The notes: a model not told the origin generated them from the sequence alone. A stretch of DNA of 64,000 nt from Lactococcus sp. S-13 (GCF_004210295.1 NZ_SDAK01000002.1:22768-86767), one strand, 5' to 3'; positions 17,274 to 26,295 are shown, counted from the stretch's first letter. Made by a program: numbers and translations.

Positions 17274-17850
17274 CATACGTATAAACAACAAATGTAAATA
17301 TACTTGATATTTGTGGGTGTAAGATACTTAAAAACAAGTATTTGATAAATTAAGAGTATATGATACAATCAATCTATAAGAATGAGGAGCATAAGCTCAT
17401 ATGGAAAAGTCAAGCAGTTTGGTCACTGTCTTGATTTTTTTGTATTGAAAAAACCAGCTAATCAGTTTGGTTTGACTCCTACGAAGGTGCAGACTATTTT
17501 TTGTGGCGCTTTTTGCGTTTTTTTAGGAAATGTTTATGGTTAGTCATCCATAATTTAAACAAAAAAAGTAACATTTCCACCACCAGTGTGGCAACGGCTC
17601 GAATGAAAATAAGAAACTTACAAAATTACTCCGTTTAATTTATGACTCAGATTAAGGGAATCTTCACACAGGGTAACAACGAGGACGATTATATGTAACA
17701 AACACAATCATGAATACAAGTATAAACATACGTAAGGTATATATTTACACCTACCTCTTGACATCATAACTGTGTGCTGCTATAATAAATACAAGCAATA
17801 AGTATACGTATGTTTAATCCATATATCCATGTAATTGTGAATATACGTAC
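17274..17850. repeat. Candidate centromere: dispersed ATACGTA repeats
   Basis: The palindromic core ATACGTA or TACGTA recurs near 17274, 17727, 17803 and 17843 upstream of parA, and again at 18711 between parA and the small partner gene. Such short repeats around a ParA operon are typical of parS sites and of ParB autoregulation. The exact unit is uncertain. Confidence 0.4.
17494..17619 (-). pseudogene. Inactive inverted copy of an Fst-like type I toxin
   Basis: The minus strand encodes 40 residues nearly identical to the toxin at 19383 (hydrophobic helix with AVATLVVEMLLFLF, basic KKRKKRHKK tail, same stop), but the position of the start ATG reads AAG and no other usable start is near. The companion antisense region is also recognisable: a promoter-like TATAAG with ATGAGGAGC at about 17380 and an imperfect hairpin terminator at about 17410-17450, on the plus strand. 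It forms an inverted pair with the intact locus, bracketing parA and its partner. Confidence 0.65.
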
Positions 17851-17866
17851 AAATAAAGGAGTGAAA

Positions 17867-18658
17867 ATGAAAATTGTAACCTTTTCAGCCATTAAAGGCG
17901 GTGTTGGTAAAACTACATTAGCGTATAATTATGGAGAGTGGCTAGCAAAATCAGGGAAGAATGTACTCTTTATTGATTTGGATCATCAATGCAACTTGTC
18001 CCAAATTTATGATATTTACGACAATGAAGAGACAGTAGGAAATATTTTCAAAGGATCTGGAAGAGTAAAAATTCATGAGATTTCCGATAAAGTTAGCTTA
18101 ATTTCAGGAGATATGAGACTGGATGCTATCGAGAGAGATATTGAAAATAAGACTAATAAAAATATGTTACTTTATTTATGGTTTGCTGATAATTATGAAA
18201 GAGTAAATTTAGAGCAGTATGATTTTATTATAATAGATACTCACCCAGATTTTTCAACAGCAACTAAAAATGCTCTTATTGTAAGTAATTCTATAATTAG
18301 CCCTATAACACCAAGTGAACATGGCTATAATGCAAAATTTAATCTTGAAGAAAGAGTAAAAGATTTAAAAATTGAAGCTATCGACTATAACACCAGAAAA
18401 TCATACTTCACAGCAAATTTATATTATGTTGCTAATATGGTAAAACATAATACAAGCTCATCAAGACAATTGTTAGAAGCTCTTAAAGACGAAGATAATG
18501 TTGTTGCAGTAATCCCAGAAAAGGAACTTTTCAACAGAACTACTCTGGATAAAAAATCAATTGCTGATTTAAAACTTGATACAAAAGTATATCAAAAACA
18601 GAAAAAATTCTTTGATGATATTGCAAAGAGTTTTGATATTATTAGCGAAAAAATATAA
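17867..18658 (+). CDS. parA: ParA partition ATPase, 263 aa
   Basis: A Walker-type ATPase that positions plasmid copies for segregation. The deviant Walker A KGGVGKTT is at residues 10-17, the Walker A' region has FIDLDHQCNL, and Walker B is FIIIDTHPD. Length is normal for the small ParA class that lacks an N-terminal HTH. I chose the ATG at 17867 with AAAGGAG just upstream instead of the longer frame from 17810, because the ATPase fold begins at once. It is followed by a 78-aa gene, probably its DNA-binding partner. Confidence 0.9.
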   Translation: MKIVTFSAIKGGVGKTTLAYNYGEWLAKSGKNVLFIDLDHQCNLSQIYDIYDNEETVGNIFKGSGRVKIHEISDKVSLISGDMRLDAIERDIENKTNKNMLLYLWFADNYERVNLEQYDFIIIDTHPDFSTATKNALIVSNSIISPITPSEHGYNAKFNLEERVKDLKIEAIDYNTRKSYFTANLYYVANMVKHNTSSSRQLLEALKDEDNVVAVIPEKELFNRTTLDKKSIADLKLDTKVYQKQKKFFDDIAKSFDIISEKI

Positions 18659-18763
18659 GTAACTACATCACATATAAATGTAACGATTGCTATTAAATAA
18701 CATTTATATGTATACGTAATAAGCATGAATTATAAATGTGAATATATTCAAGAGGAGAAACAA

Positions 18764-19000
18764 ATGGCATTTGAACCACGTAATAAAAATATAACTGAAG
18801 CATTACGCACCCCTACTGAGAGTGTAGTTAATAAAGAAGAAGCGTTAATCATTCCAAGTTTTAAGGATACAACAGAAAAAACTCAAAATTATACTTTTAG
18901 TTTACAGCCAAGTGTGAGAAAAAAATTGACTGCTGTATCAAAAGAGCAGGGATTTCCTTCAGCATCAAGCTTCCTAAATTCTCTTATAAAAGGACTCTAG
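18764..19000 (+). CDS. Small ParB-like partner protein, 78 aa
   Basis: A short basic protein whose C-terminal half (QNYTFSLQPSVRKKLTAVSKEQG...FLNSLIKGL) resembles a ribbon-helix-helix DNA-binding domain, as in small ParB/ParG-type partners; the N-terminal part is flexible. The ATG at 18764 follows GAGGAGAAA. It lies 105 nt after parA, with one ATACGTA-type repeat between them. Confidence 0.65.
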   Translation: MAFEPRNKNITEALRTPTESVVNKEEALIIPSFKDTTEKTQNYTFSLQPSVRKKLTAVSKEQGFPSASSFLNSLIKGL

Positions 19001-19002
19001 TA

Positions 19003-19162
19003 ATGGATAAAGATGAATTAATCAGGCAACAACGAGAAAACAGCTAAAAAGCCAATTACACAATTAAAGAAAATTGAGACTCAATTAGAAAAATTAGAGT
19101 TTGAAGGAACGGAAGAAGAACAAGAAATTAAGAAAAAATTGATTGAGTTGCTGATGAAATAG
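19003..19162 (+). pseudogene. Possible frameshifted small coiled-coil ORF
   Basis: Directly after the ParB-like gene an ATG opens MDKDELIRQQ and stops after 14 codons; one frame over, the reading continues with a Lys/Glu-rich helical stretch to a stop at 19162 (KKPITQLKKIETQLEKLEF...). A single indel would join them into about 53 residues. It may be a decayed third partition-operon gene or chance. Confidence 0.3.
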
Positions 19163-19382
19163 AAAAGAGGGCTAAAGTTAGCCCCTTTTCATTTAAGAAA
19201 TATTTATAATTTGTTCAATGGATATACGGATTTTAACAAATTACTTGCTTATTTCCAGGAAAACGAGTAATTTAATTTGCTCTAGCTTTCAAGGAGTTCT
19301 ACAAAACAACTTTTATTATGATATAATTTTTAGTGGCGCACCCTGACCATGTGAAACATGCCTGGAAAGGGGGTGAAGTTTT

Positions 19383-19508
19383 ATGTTTCTCATTTTCGTT
19401 CAAGCCGTTGCCACACTGGTGGTGGAAATGTTACTTTTTTTGTTTAAATTATGGATGACTAACCATAAACATTTCCTAAAAAAACGCAAAAAGCGCCACA
19501 AAAAATAG
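19383..19508 (+). CDS. Fst-like type I toxin, 41 aa
   Basis: One hydrophobic helix (residues 3-22) and a strongly basic tail (KKRKKRHKK) match the Fst/Ldr family of membrane toxins. A GGGGGTGAAG ribosome binding site precedes the ATG, and the leader begins with GTGGCGCACC as in the other Fst loci here. A hairpin terminator (arms CCAAG...CTTGG, about 19569-19605) is convergent with an antisense transcript from a TATAAT-type promoter on the minus strand at about 19640. A repeat resembling GTGAAGnTTA near both the toxin start and the antisense gene fits sequestration of the start. Probably a plasmid addiction locus. Confidence 0.7.
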   Translation: MFLIFVQAVATLVVEMLLFLFKLWMTNHKHFLKKRKKRHKK

Positions 19509-19753
19509 TCTGCATCCCTAGGGGAAGAGAGACCAGCTTGACCAGCTGGTTTTTGCATATAAAAAAACCAAGACAGTGACCAAACTGTACTTGGTTTTTT
19601 TTTTATGTGAAGCTTACGCTCCTCATTTTCGTTAATATAATTATATCATATTTCATTTAGTTGTCAAACTTACAGACTAATATTTTAAGTACTCATATCT
19701 AAAAGTTTCGAAAAAACTCTAATTGAAGAAGAGACTAATTTTAGCCCCTTTAT

Positions 19754-20104
19754 TTAAGAAATATTTATAATCTGTTCAATGGATATGAGATAGATTTTAT
19801 CTGTTGATTTTATTCTGACTTGATTATTGATAAATTCAGAAACAAAACCATAGACTTCAGTTAATTTATTTTTAGAATGATATTTAACTTTGATTTGTAC
19901 CTGATTAGAAAAAGACTGGTTAAGAAGATGAAGTACTGCATGAGTTGATAAAGTTTGAGTGACTTTATCATTTTTTTGTTCCTTTTCAAAGGTATTTTGA
20001 GCCTCCATAAGTTCTCCAGTCGCAAATGCACCCCATTTCATCATCCCTCGATCGTGATAAGTCCGAATGACCTCATAAGGGCTATAGGAACGATCAACTG
20101 ACAT
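19754..20104 (-). CDS. YolD-like protein, UmuC partner, 116 aa
   Basis: The N-terminus (DRSYSPYEVIRTYHDRGMMKWGAFATGEL) is the typical YolD-like start, followed by a beta-rich C-terminal domain. YolD-like proteins accompany Y-family polymerases on Gram-positive plasmids and ICEs. The gene overlaps the upstream polymerase gene by 11 nt, so the two are co-translated. I use the ATG at 20104 rather than the longer frame. Confidence 0.75.
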   Translation of the reverse strand: MSVDRSYSPYEVIRTYHDRGMMKWGAFATGELMEAQNTFEKEQKNDKVTQTLSTHAVLHLLNQSFSNQVQIKVKYHSKNKLTEVYGFVSEFINNQVRIKSTDKIYLISIEQIINIS

Positions 20105-21560
20105 CTGTTTCCTCCTTGTTTTGGCTTGCTGCATGACCTCCGATAAGCTTGTTCCGATGGATCACACGTGATCCCGCAGATAAACTACTTGCCTTTTGGA
20201 TGGAGAGAAAATCGAACTTTTCTCTAATTTCATCAATGGTTTTTTGAAGGGCTTCTTGCTTTTCATTGGATTGATTCTCTTCAACACTTTCAAATAGCGA
20301 AAGTTGTTTGAAAGAACTATCAGAGAGCTGATTCCCACTTATCCCTATTTGCCTTATTGCTCCTCCCTGGTATTTTTCACGGAATAGTGAGATTGCCAGT
20401 TCTTGTAAATCTTTTGTGTTTTGAGTGGCTTCAATATTGCGTGAAACCTTAATCGAAGCGTATTCAGAGGTTGCTGCAGCCCCTGCGTAGAGCGAAAGGT
20501 TACTTGCTAATTTATCCCCTTTTCTCAGCCTTACCGCTAAGTTTTCCGCCATTTCGTTAATCACAAGCTCAATTTCTCTTTGGTTATGATAGTCACGTGG
20601 TAGAATTTGAGAATTGCTGAAGCTAGAAGATTTAGGCGTATATTTCTCTCTGACATTGCTTTCGTCGATGCCGTTAGCGTGGAAAAAATGCTGCAGTCCG
20701 ATCGTTCCTAATTTTTGCTTCAGCAAAAGAGGGTCAGCATTCGCAAGCTCTTTGATAGAAGTGATCCCCAACTTGTTTAAACGTTGCTCAGTGCGTTTCC
20801 CGATTCCCCAGAAGTCTGTCATCTTAGGAAGCGTCCACAGCTTACTAGGCACATCCTCATAACGGATTAATGCCCTCATATTCTGATTATGCTTAGCATA
20901 GTTATCCATCGCAAGCTTGGCGAGCAGGGGGTTATCTCCCATTCCTACAGTGACGTAAAGCCCTAACTTATGCAAAATTTCTCGTTGCAAATCTAAAGCA
21001 ATCAAATTCATTTGCTCATATCTGTTTTTAATACCAGGATAAAATAGATTAAGGGATTCAGTAATATCCAAAAAAGATTCATCAATCGAGTAAGAATGAA
21101 TTTCTTCAATTGATGTGTAATTGGTAAGAATATCGGTTACCTTTATTTTATAATCTACATACAATTGCATTTGAGGGGGAACAATCCAAGTGCGCTTTGC
21201 CCAAGATTCAATAAAAGCAACGTACTGCAAAGTCGGTTCAGTTCGCTGTCCATGAATGTCCGTATGCGTTCTATACCATCGGGGATAATTGAATTTTCTT
21301 GTTTCTATAAGAAAAGGTAAGTCGCTGGCACGACTTATGTTTTTCATCCCAAAAACTTTTTTAAATGTGGGACTAGAGGCAAGAGTTAACCCTTTAGTAT
21401 TATCCGCTCGACTCATGACGCAAAGAGAAGTCGTTAGAGGGTTGAGGTTTCGTTGAACGCACTCAATAGAAGCATAATTTGACTTGACATCCTCAAAAAG
21501 AATCGCTCGTCGAGGTTCAAGGGAGTAGTCAAAAAAATGGTTTAGTTTTTGGTTATCCAT
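20094..21560 (-). CDS. umuC: UmuC-like Y-family DNA polymerase, 488 aa
   Basis: A translesion polymerase (ImpB/MucB/SamB family). The N-terminal catalytic part shows ILFEDVKSNYASIEC in place of the usual D-x-N-x-FF, SIDESFLDIT with the catalytic acidic pair, and a helix-hairpin-helix region (FWGIGKRTEQRLNKLGI) before the little-finger domain. The ATG at 21560 follows GGAGGGACAA. Plasmid-borne UmuC homologues in lactococci raise UV tolerance and mutation. The pair with the YolD-like gene supports this. A short hypothetical extension to 21584 lacks a ribosome binding site. Confidence 0.9.
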   Translation of the reverse strand: MDNQKLNHFFDYSLEPRRAILFEDVKSNYASIECVQRNLNPLTTSLCVMSRADNTKGLTLASSPTFKKVFGMKNISRASDLPFLIETRKFNYPRWYRTHTDIHGQRTEPTLQYVAFIESWAKRTWIVPPQMQLYVDYKIKVTDILTNYTSIEEIHSYSIDESFLDITESLNLFYPGIKNRYEQMNLIALDLQREILHKLGLYVTVGMGDNPLLAKLAMDNYAKHNQNMRALIRYEDVPSKLWTLPKMTDFWGIGKRTEQRLNKLGITSIKELANADPLLLKQKLGTIGLQHFFHANGIDESNVREKYTPKSSSFSNSQILPRDYHNQREIELVINEMAENLAVRLRKGDKLASNLSLYAGAAATSEYASIKVSRNIEATQNTKDLQELAISLFREKYQGGAIRQIGISGNQLSDSSFKQLSLFESVEENQSNEKQEALQKTIDEIREKFDFLSIQKASSLSAGSRVIHRNKLIGGHAASQNKEETDVS

Positions 21561-21800
21561 TTGTCCCTCCACCAATAAACACAATACGAAATATAAGTTT
21601 TACTGATATTATACCCCAAAAACAACCGCAAATCAATATAAAATATCAGAAAAACTATTAAAAACGTTTTGAGTTATATGGAATGTGCTATCATGAACAG
21701 GGATGTTAGAAGCAAAAATTCTGACCTCTAAATTCATAGCGACTAATGATTAATGAGTTAGCGTTACTTAATTGATAAAGAAGTCTAAACATATTTTAAA

Positions 21801-21836
21801 AAAAAAAGAGACTCTATAAGAATCTCTTTTTTTTTA
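21801..21836 (-). terminator. Intrinsic terminator after the MazF-like gene
   Basis: AAGAGACTC and an imperfect GAATCTCTT arm flank a short loop with A and T runs on either side, ending at the stop of the toxin gene. It can serve both strands. Confidence 0.6.
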
Positions 21837-22193
21837 ACCTGGTAGTATAAAGCTAACTGCATCTAATAATGGTTCTAAATCTTTCTCAGAAAATTCACCC
21901 CATTTATTTTTTGCTCGTTTTGACATATCTACTGTTCTCACCTGATTTGCAAGAAAAAAACCAGATGTCCCAAAACCATTCTTTGGAACATCTAGAACCC
22001 AAGGATACTCAATCCATTTTGGGTCAGTTCCATATTTTGGAGATGTTGAAATTGGAACAACAAGCCGCATACTACCCGTTCTATTAAATTCATCATTACT
22101 GATTATAATAACAGACCGCATTTCGCCTTGTTCATGTCCTTTTGTTGGGTTTAAATCAATATACCAACATTCGCCAAAATTATAACTTTTCAT
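21834..22193 (-). CDS. MazF/PemK-family endoribonuclease toxin, 119 aa
   Basis: The protein has the family signature near the N-terminus (DLNPTKGHEQGEMRSVIIIS) and conserved VVPIST and QVRTVD strands. MazF/PemK toxins cut mRNA and are held in check by a cognate antitoxin. The antitoxin gene lies 17 nt upstream in the same orientation. A plasmid addiction module is the likely role. Confidence 0.85.
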   Translation of the reverse strand: MKSYNFGECWYIDLNPTKGHEQGEMRSVIIISNDEFNRTGSMRLVVPISTSPKYGTDPKWIEYPWVLDVPKNGFGTSGFFLANQVRTVDMSKRAKNKWGEFSEKDLEPLLDAVSFILPG

Positions 22194-22210
22194 AAAACTT
22201 CACTTTCTAT

Positions 22211-22510
22211 TTAATCATATTCTTCTTCTCCCATGTTAGTTATATCTCCAAAAAATTCAGTATCTTCAACTGTACCGTATTTTTGTTGGAAACTATTAAC
22301 TTGACTTAAAAACTTTTCTTTTTTCGTCATCAAGTCGCTAGGTGTTAAAACTATTGTTCCATCCCTAAACACGGATTGTTCAAATTTCGCTGACTTAGAA
22401 AGCATTTTTCTAGCAGCTGCAGTAATTACAATTTGTCCTTTACTGGACAGTTTACTCTCCCCTCTATATCTGGGTTCTTCCAAAAATTTGATAGTTTTTG
22501 TGCCTCCCAT
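22211..22510 (-). CDS. MazE-like antitoxin, 99 aa
   Basis: The N-terminal half contains SKLSSKGQIVITAAARKML, a SpoVT/AbrB-type swapped-hairpin DNA-binding pattern, and the acidic C-terminal tail (EDTEFFGDI...GEEEYD) should wrap the toxin. Gene order antitoxin-toxin is standard. AbrB-type antitoxins autorepress their operon; a TA-rich repeat TTCCTTATAG occurs twice just upstream (about 22530-22560) and could be the operator. Confidence 0.8.
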   Translation of the reverse strand: MGGTKTIKFLEEPRYRGESKLSSKGQIVITAAARKMLSKSAKFEQSVFRDGTIVLTPSDLMTKKEKFLSQVNSFQQKYGTVEDTEFFGDITNMGEEEYD

Positions 22511-22908
22511 ATGATAGCCTCCTCACTCTATTTCCTTATAGTACACTATTTCCTTATAGCCTACTTTAGATTATATCACGTTCTTTGGCGGCTTACAAGT
22601 AAGACGATTTTAATTAAATGTTTTATGTAATAAACTAGAGGATGTTATTTAACAAATAATATTGGAAAATATAATGAAGTATCTGTGATTTTTGGTTATC
22701 AGGTACTATTTTTATATCTTGATTTAAGATTAGGACAACAGGGTATACTTAGTTGCTATTGCTGGGATTGGAGATTGCTTTCCCCAAAGATTTATAGAGG
22801 CAGCAAACATGGTTAATTCACATCTAAATTCAGGCAGAGTTTAGATGTATCTCGATCATTGTACATATGCTCATTTATAGTTGAGATATGATATAATTTA
22901 AAATAATT

Positions 22909-23082
22909 ATGTATAATTTTTTAGTCTATGTTGTTTTAATAATATTATTTTTCCGTCTTAGGAGAGAATACAAGAACGGTAGTGAAAAAAAAGTAAAATT
23001 TTTTCACTACGTTATTTTGCCCTTGCTTTTCATTTTGGCAATATTGCCCATAATAATTTCGATATTCGTTATCAATAGTTGA
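22909..23082 (+). CDS. Small two-helix membrane protein, 57 aa
   Basis: Two hydrophobic helices (about residues 3-15 and 33-55) flank a basic segment (RLRREYKNGSEKKVK). There is no ribosome binding site, and a TATAAT lies only about 12 nt before the ATG, so the mRNA may be nearly leaderless. A perfect terminator follows at 23108. The isolated position between an addiction module and an insertion element suggests a small toxin or membrane peptide. I do not recognise it. The 400 nt before it (22511-22908) hold nothing else that I can call. Confidence 0.4.
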   Translation: MYNFLVYVVLIILFFRLRREYKNGSEKKVKFFHYVILPLLFILAILPIIISIFVINS

Positions 23083-23107
23083 ATTTATAACAAAACATAC
23101 TAAGATT

Positions 23108-23150
23108 AGTAGTGAAGAATCTCCGACGGGAGATTCTTCACTACTTTTTC
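23108..23150 (+). terminator. Strong bidirectional terminator
   Basis: A perfect 17-bp stem, AGTAGTGAAGAATCTCC with its complement around a GACG loop, followed by TTTTT. It closes the 57-aa gene. Confidence 0.85.
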
Positions 23151-23164
23151 TTTTATGTTAAAGT

Positions 23165-23300
23165 AGAGGTGTCTTGTTATGTCGTGGGGCTTTTAGACGC
23201 TAGACGTCGATAACAAAACGGACAAGACACTTTTTTAGTTAAGTTTGTTCAAAGTATGTAGGACGCCTGACGTCGAGTATTGAAAATGAAACTTTCTAAA
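23165..23300 (+). ncRNA. IS110 bridge-RNA candidate
   Basis: Just upstream of the IS110 transposase two stem-loops can be drawn. The first has arms GTGTCTTGT and ACAAGACAC with inner TTAT/ATAA around a large internal loop (23170-23229). The second has arms AAGTTT..TTCAA and TTGAA..GAAACTT around another loop (about 23240-23295). Each loop carries a related core (GACGCTAGACGTCGA in the first, GACGCCTGACGTCGA in the second). This is the known layout of IS110 bridge RNAs with a target-binding and a donor-binding loop, encoded in the 5' noncoding end. The guide assignment needs the element's true ends. Confidence 0.6.
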
Positions 23301-23335
23301 AAATACGTGTTATCAAGATAAAACGAGGTGAAATT

Positions 23336-24538
23336 ATGCGTACTGTATTTGGAATTGATGTGAGTAAAGCAACTTCTGAAGTAGCTATTTTAGTCAATGG
23401 AGAAAGAGTGCATGGCTACTCTATCCCTAATGATGTCATTGGTTTTTCTAGACTCTACCAGGATTTAACCCAAGTGGTTAATCCAGAAATCATTTTTGAG
23501 GCAACGGGAGTTTATTCCCGTCGTTTAGAAGCCTTTCTTAAAAATAATAATTATACTTACACAAGACTCAATCCCCTTGAGGCAAAAAAACAGCTAGATG
23601 GTTTGAGACACAGAAAAACAGATAAAATCGACGCTGAAACTCTAGCACAAACACAATTTGTTCTCGATCGTAAACCAAGTTATGTCCAAGAAGAAATTTT
23701 TGAACATCTTCGTGATCTAAGTCGGTTCTATCAGAATCTGACAGAAGATATTGTTAGGTCTAAAAATCGTCTTCATAAAGGCCTTCAAGCAACTTTTCCA
23801 GAGATAGAAAAACTATTATCTATACCAAGTGGGGCACAGTATTGCAATCTAGTTATAACTTTTCCGAGTGCCTCTCTTGTTCTTGAAAAATCTAGGATCG
23901 AGTTACAAGATATCGTACGTCAATCCACTGCTAAACAGATTTCAGAAAAACGTGTCATCGATTTGACGGATAAACTTATAGAGAGCGCTGAACAATCCTA
24001 TCCTGCTGTAGCTATGGACTCTCCCATGTTAGAAACTGTACGTTACTTTGCTAAAGAACTTTTACGGTTAAATGCACAAAGAAAATCTGTTTTAGATCAT
24101 ATGGTGGAACAAGCTCAAACTTTGCCAGAGTATGATGTACTTTTATCTATTCCAGGAATAGCAGAAACGACAGCTGTTTCTATTATTGGGGAGCTAGGTG
24201 ATATTCGTCGCTTTCGTTCAAGCAATCAGATTAATGCTTTTATCGGAATTGACCTCAGACATTATCAATCAGGAGATTATTTAGCCCAAGAACATATTAC
24301 AAAGCGTGGGAATCCTTATGCAAGGAAAATCCTTTTCAAAGCCATTCACAATATAGTCTCTGCTAGTAGAACCAAACCCAGCCATATTGCAGATTTTTAC
24401 TCGAAAAGAAAGAGGCAAACACCTAATGCTCCAACAAAGCCTTATACGATTGCCTCTATGCACAGACTCATTCGCTGTCTATATTACCTTATTATACACA
24501 ATAAAACCTATGATTACGCATTAACCCAAAATCAATAG
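23336..24538 (+). CDS. IS110-family transposase (DEDD recombinase), 400 aa
   Basis: The N-terminal RuvC-like DEDD domain is visible: FGIDVSKATSEVAI (first D), IIFEATGVYS, and HRKTDKIDAETLAQ. The C-terminal Tnp domain has LLSIPGIAETTAVSIIGELGD and a Ser-containing segment. IS110 enzymes use an RNA guide to recombine a circular donor with its target and generally do not leave terminal inverted repeats. The gene looks intact (normal length about 400). It follows the bridge-RNA candidate, so the element probably spans roughly 23150-24600. Confidence 0.9.
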   Translation: MRTVFGIDVSKATSEVAILVNGERVHGYSIPNDVIGFSRLYQDLTQVVNPEIIFEATGVYSRRLEAFLKNNNYTYTRLNPLEAKKQLDGLRHRKTDKIDAETLAQTQFVLDRKPSYVQEEIFEHLRDLSRFYQNLTEDIVRSKNRLHKGLQATFPEIEKLLSIPSGAQYCNLVITFPSASLVLEKSRIELQDIVRQSTAKQISEKRVIDLTDKLIESAEQSYPAVAMDSPMLETVRYFAKELLRLNAQRKSVLDHMVEQAQTLPEYDVLLSIPGIAETTAVSIIGELGDIRRFRSSNQINAFIGIDLRHYQSGDYLAQEHITKRGNPYARKILFKAIHNIVSASRTKPSHIADFYSKRKRQTPNAPTKPYTIASMHRLIRCLYYLIIHNKTYDYALTQNQ

Positions 24539-24680
24539 GAAATCTTGTGTAAGATTATTTTAGCACCTTATTATAAAATTATATAGATAAGGTTTTTTGA
24601 CATCTTCTTTTTTAAAATAAAGTTAGAAATTTCCTCACCATTAACCAACAATTTACAGATTAAAGAGTTATGGGAACGGC

Positions 24681-24968
24681 TTAATACTTGACAAATGGTA
24701 GATTATCATCTTGGATGTTCATTGGTTCTGAGTTCGCAAATGGATCATGGCTATCTGCAGGGGAACTTTGTTTTTGATTATTTTGAGTTGCTGAAGGTGG
24801 TGGAGTGGGTACATTTCCTATTTTCTGACAACTTTCGAGTAGTTGGAAACTGTCAGCCACAACTTCAGTTACATTAACATAAACATGTTGGACTTGTTGT
24901 TTTTCATAGTTACGTGTTTGAATACATCCAGTAATTCCAATTAGAGCTTCCAATTCGATTAAATTCAA
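24681..24968 (-). pseudogene. Single-stranded DNA-binding protein remnant (C-terminal part)
   Basis: The frame reads [30 protein letters not shown], then a Pro/Gln/Ser-rich linker and the acidic tail ending DDNLPFVKY, all typical of the C-terminal half of Ssb. The N-terminal OB-fold half is missing and there are changes in the conserved part (a Cys in the usual GRIQTRNYE, an extra NV before TEVV). I call it a decayed plasmid ssb. Confidence 0.65.
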
Positions 24969-25086
24969 ACCTTGAAAGACTCATATTTTTTTGCGGATTT
25001 ACTTATCTTGTGCTTGCGTTTGATTTATATACCTAAAGTTTTTTATTATATAATAGGCAGTATGATAAAAATAAATGGAGGATATT

Positions 25087-25626
25087 ATGCTAAATTCAAT
25101 CGATTTTTTTCAATATATTAGTGATAAAATATCATGGTCAAAAAAAGTGGTCCCTTCAAAGACAACATTACTTTATGAGGGTGACTTATCTAATAAAGTA
25201 TATTATATTAAAAAAGGTGCATTAAGAATGTGGAATAATGATGATGGAAAGGATATTACGTTTCAGTTTTTCTTTGAAAGCCAAATCGTATCATCTTATG
25301 AGAGCTTTTATTTGAATATTCCCAGTAAATTTTCTATCGAATCAATTGAACCCACAGAATTATTAATCATTGATAAACAGCAGGTATATCAACTTTTAAA
25401 TGACTACCCTGAAATGAACAACTATTTCATTGAACAACTGTCTATGAGGTTGATTACTTATACAGATTACTTTTTATCTAGAATTAAGGAGTCTCCTGAA
25501 AAAAGATATCTTTCACTTCTTACTCAAAATAGTGACTTAATAAATCGCGTACCTGATTATTATATTGCTTCATTTTTGGGTATTACTCCAGTATCTCTCA
25601 GTAGAATAAAAAAAAGAATAGAATAA
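25087..25626 (+). CDS. Crp/Fnr-family transcription regulator, 179 aa
   Basis: A cyclic-nucleotide-binding-like beta-roll fills residues 20-110 (LYEGDLSNKVYYIKKGALRMW), and a shortened C-terminal HTH follows (YYIASFLGITPVSLSRIKKRI). I start at the ATG at 25087, since GGAGG overlaps the earlier ATG at 25075. It lies about 70 nt before a flavodoxin-fold oxidoreductase gene that it probably controls. Similar Crp/oxidoreductase pairs respond to oxidative or electrophile stress; the effector is not known. Confidence 0.8.
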   Translation: MLNSIDFFQYISDKISWSKKVVPSKTTLLYEGDLSNKVYYIKKGALRMWNNDDGKDITFQFFFESQIVSSYESFYLNIPSKFSIESIEPTELLIIDKQQVYQLLNDYPEMNNYFIEQLSMRLITYTDYFLSRIKESPEKRYLSLLTQNSDLINRVPDYYIASFLGITPVSLSRIKKRIE

Positions 25627-25698
25627 TTATCTTTTGTTAATGACAATGGTATTCTTTTCTTTTATTATAATCATATAAAAGAAAAGAGGAATCCAAAA

Positions 25699-26295
25699 AT
25701 GAAAACATTAATTATATATAATCATCCCTATGAAGGAAGCTATAACCATGCCATTCTTGAATCTGTTATTTCAGGAATCCAAAAATCCAATGGTGAGTAT
25801 GAAGTTATAGACCTAGATAAAGATAACTTCAACCCAGTCATGACCTCAGAAGATTTATTAGGATTTGTAAAACACAAAGCAGTAGATCCAGCAGCCATCG
25901 CCTATGCAGAGAGAATGCGAGAAGCTGACCACTTAGTATTTATTTTTCCTATTTGGTGGGAATTGATGCCTGCCCTAACAAAAGGATTTATTGACAAAGT
26001 GATCTTCCCGGGATTAACTTATTCTTATAAAAAGAATGGGCTTAGTATGGAAAGTCTACTACCTAAGTTAAAATCCACAACAGTCATTTCAACTATGAAT
26101 ACGCCAAAAATAATGTATAAACTAACCTACGGAAACGCTATAAAGAAAGCTTTAATAAAAGGAACATTTAAAAAATCTGGAATGAAAAATGTAAAATGGC
26201 TTAGTTTAAATATGGTCAAAATGAGTAAGACAGAAAAAAGAAAAAAATGGCTCCAAAAAATCGAAGAAAAATTTTCTAAAAAAGACAAGGCATAA
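25699..26295 (+). CDS. NAD(P)H:quinone-type flavodoxin-fold oxidoreductase, 198 aa
   Basis: The fold is that of NQO1/MdaB/KefF-like enzymes: an N-terminal TLIIYNHPYEGSYNHAIL nucleotide-binding strand-loop, then the FPIWWELMPALTKGFIDKV flavin-binding stretch. The C-terminus is unusually basic. Such enzymes reduce quinones or electrophiles with NAD(P)H using FMN or FAD. The upstream Crp-type gene is the likely regulator. Flavoprotein family assignment is firm; substrate is unknown. Confidence 0.8.
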   Translation: MKTLIIYNHPYEGSYNHAILESVISGIQKSNGEYEVIDLDKDNFNPVMTSEDLLGFVKHKAVDPAAIAYAERMREADHLVFIFPIWWELMPALTKGFIDKVIFPGLTYSYKKNGLSMESLLPKLKSTTVISTMNTPKIMYKLTYGNAIKKALIKGTFKKSGMKNVKWLSLNMVKMSKTEKRKKWLQKIEEKFSKKDKA

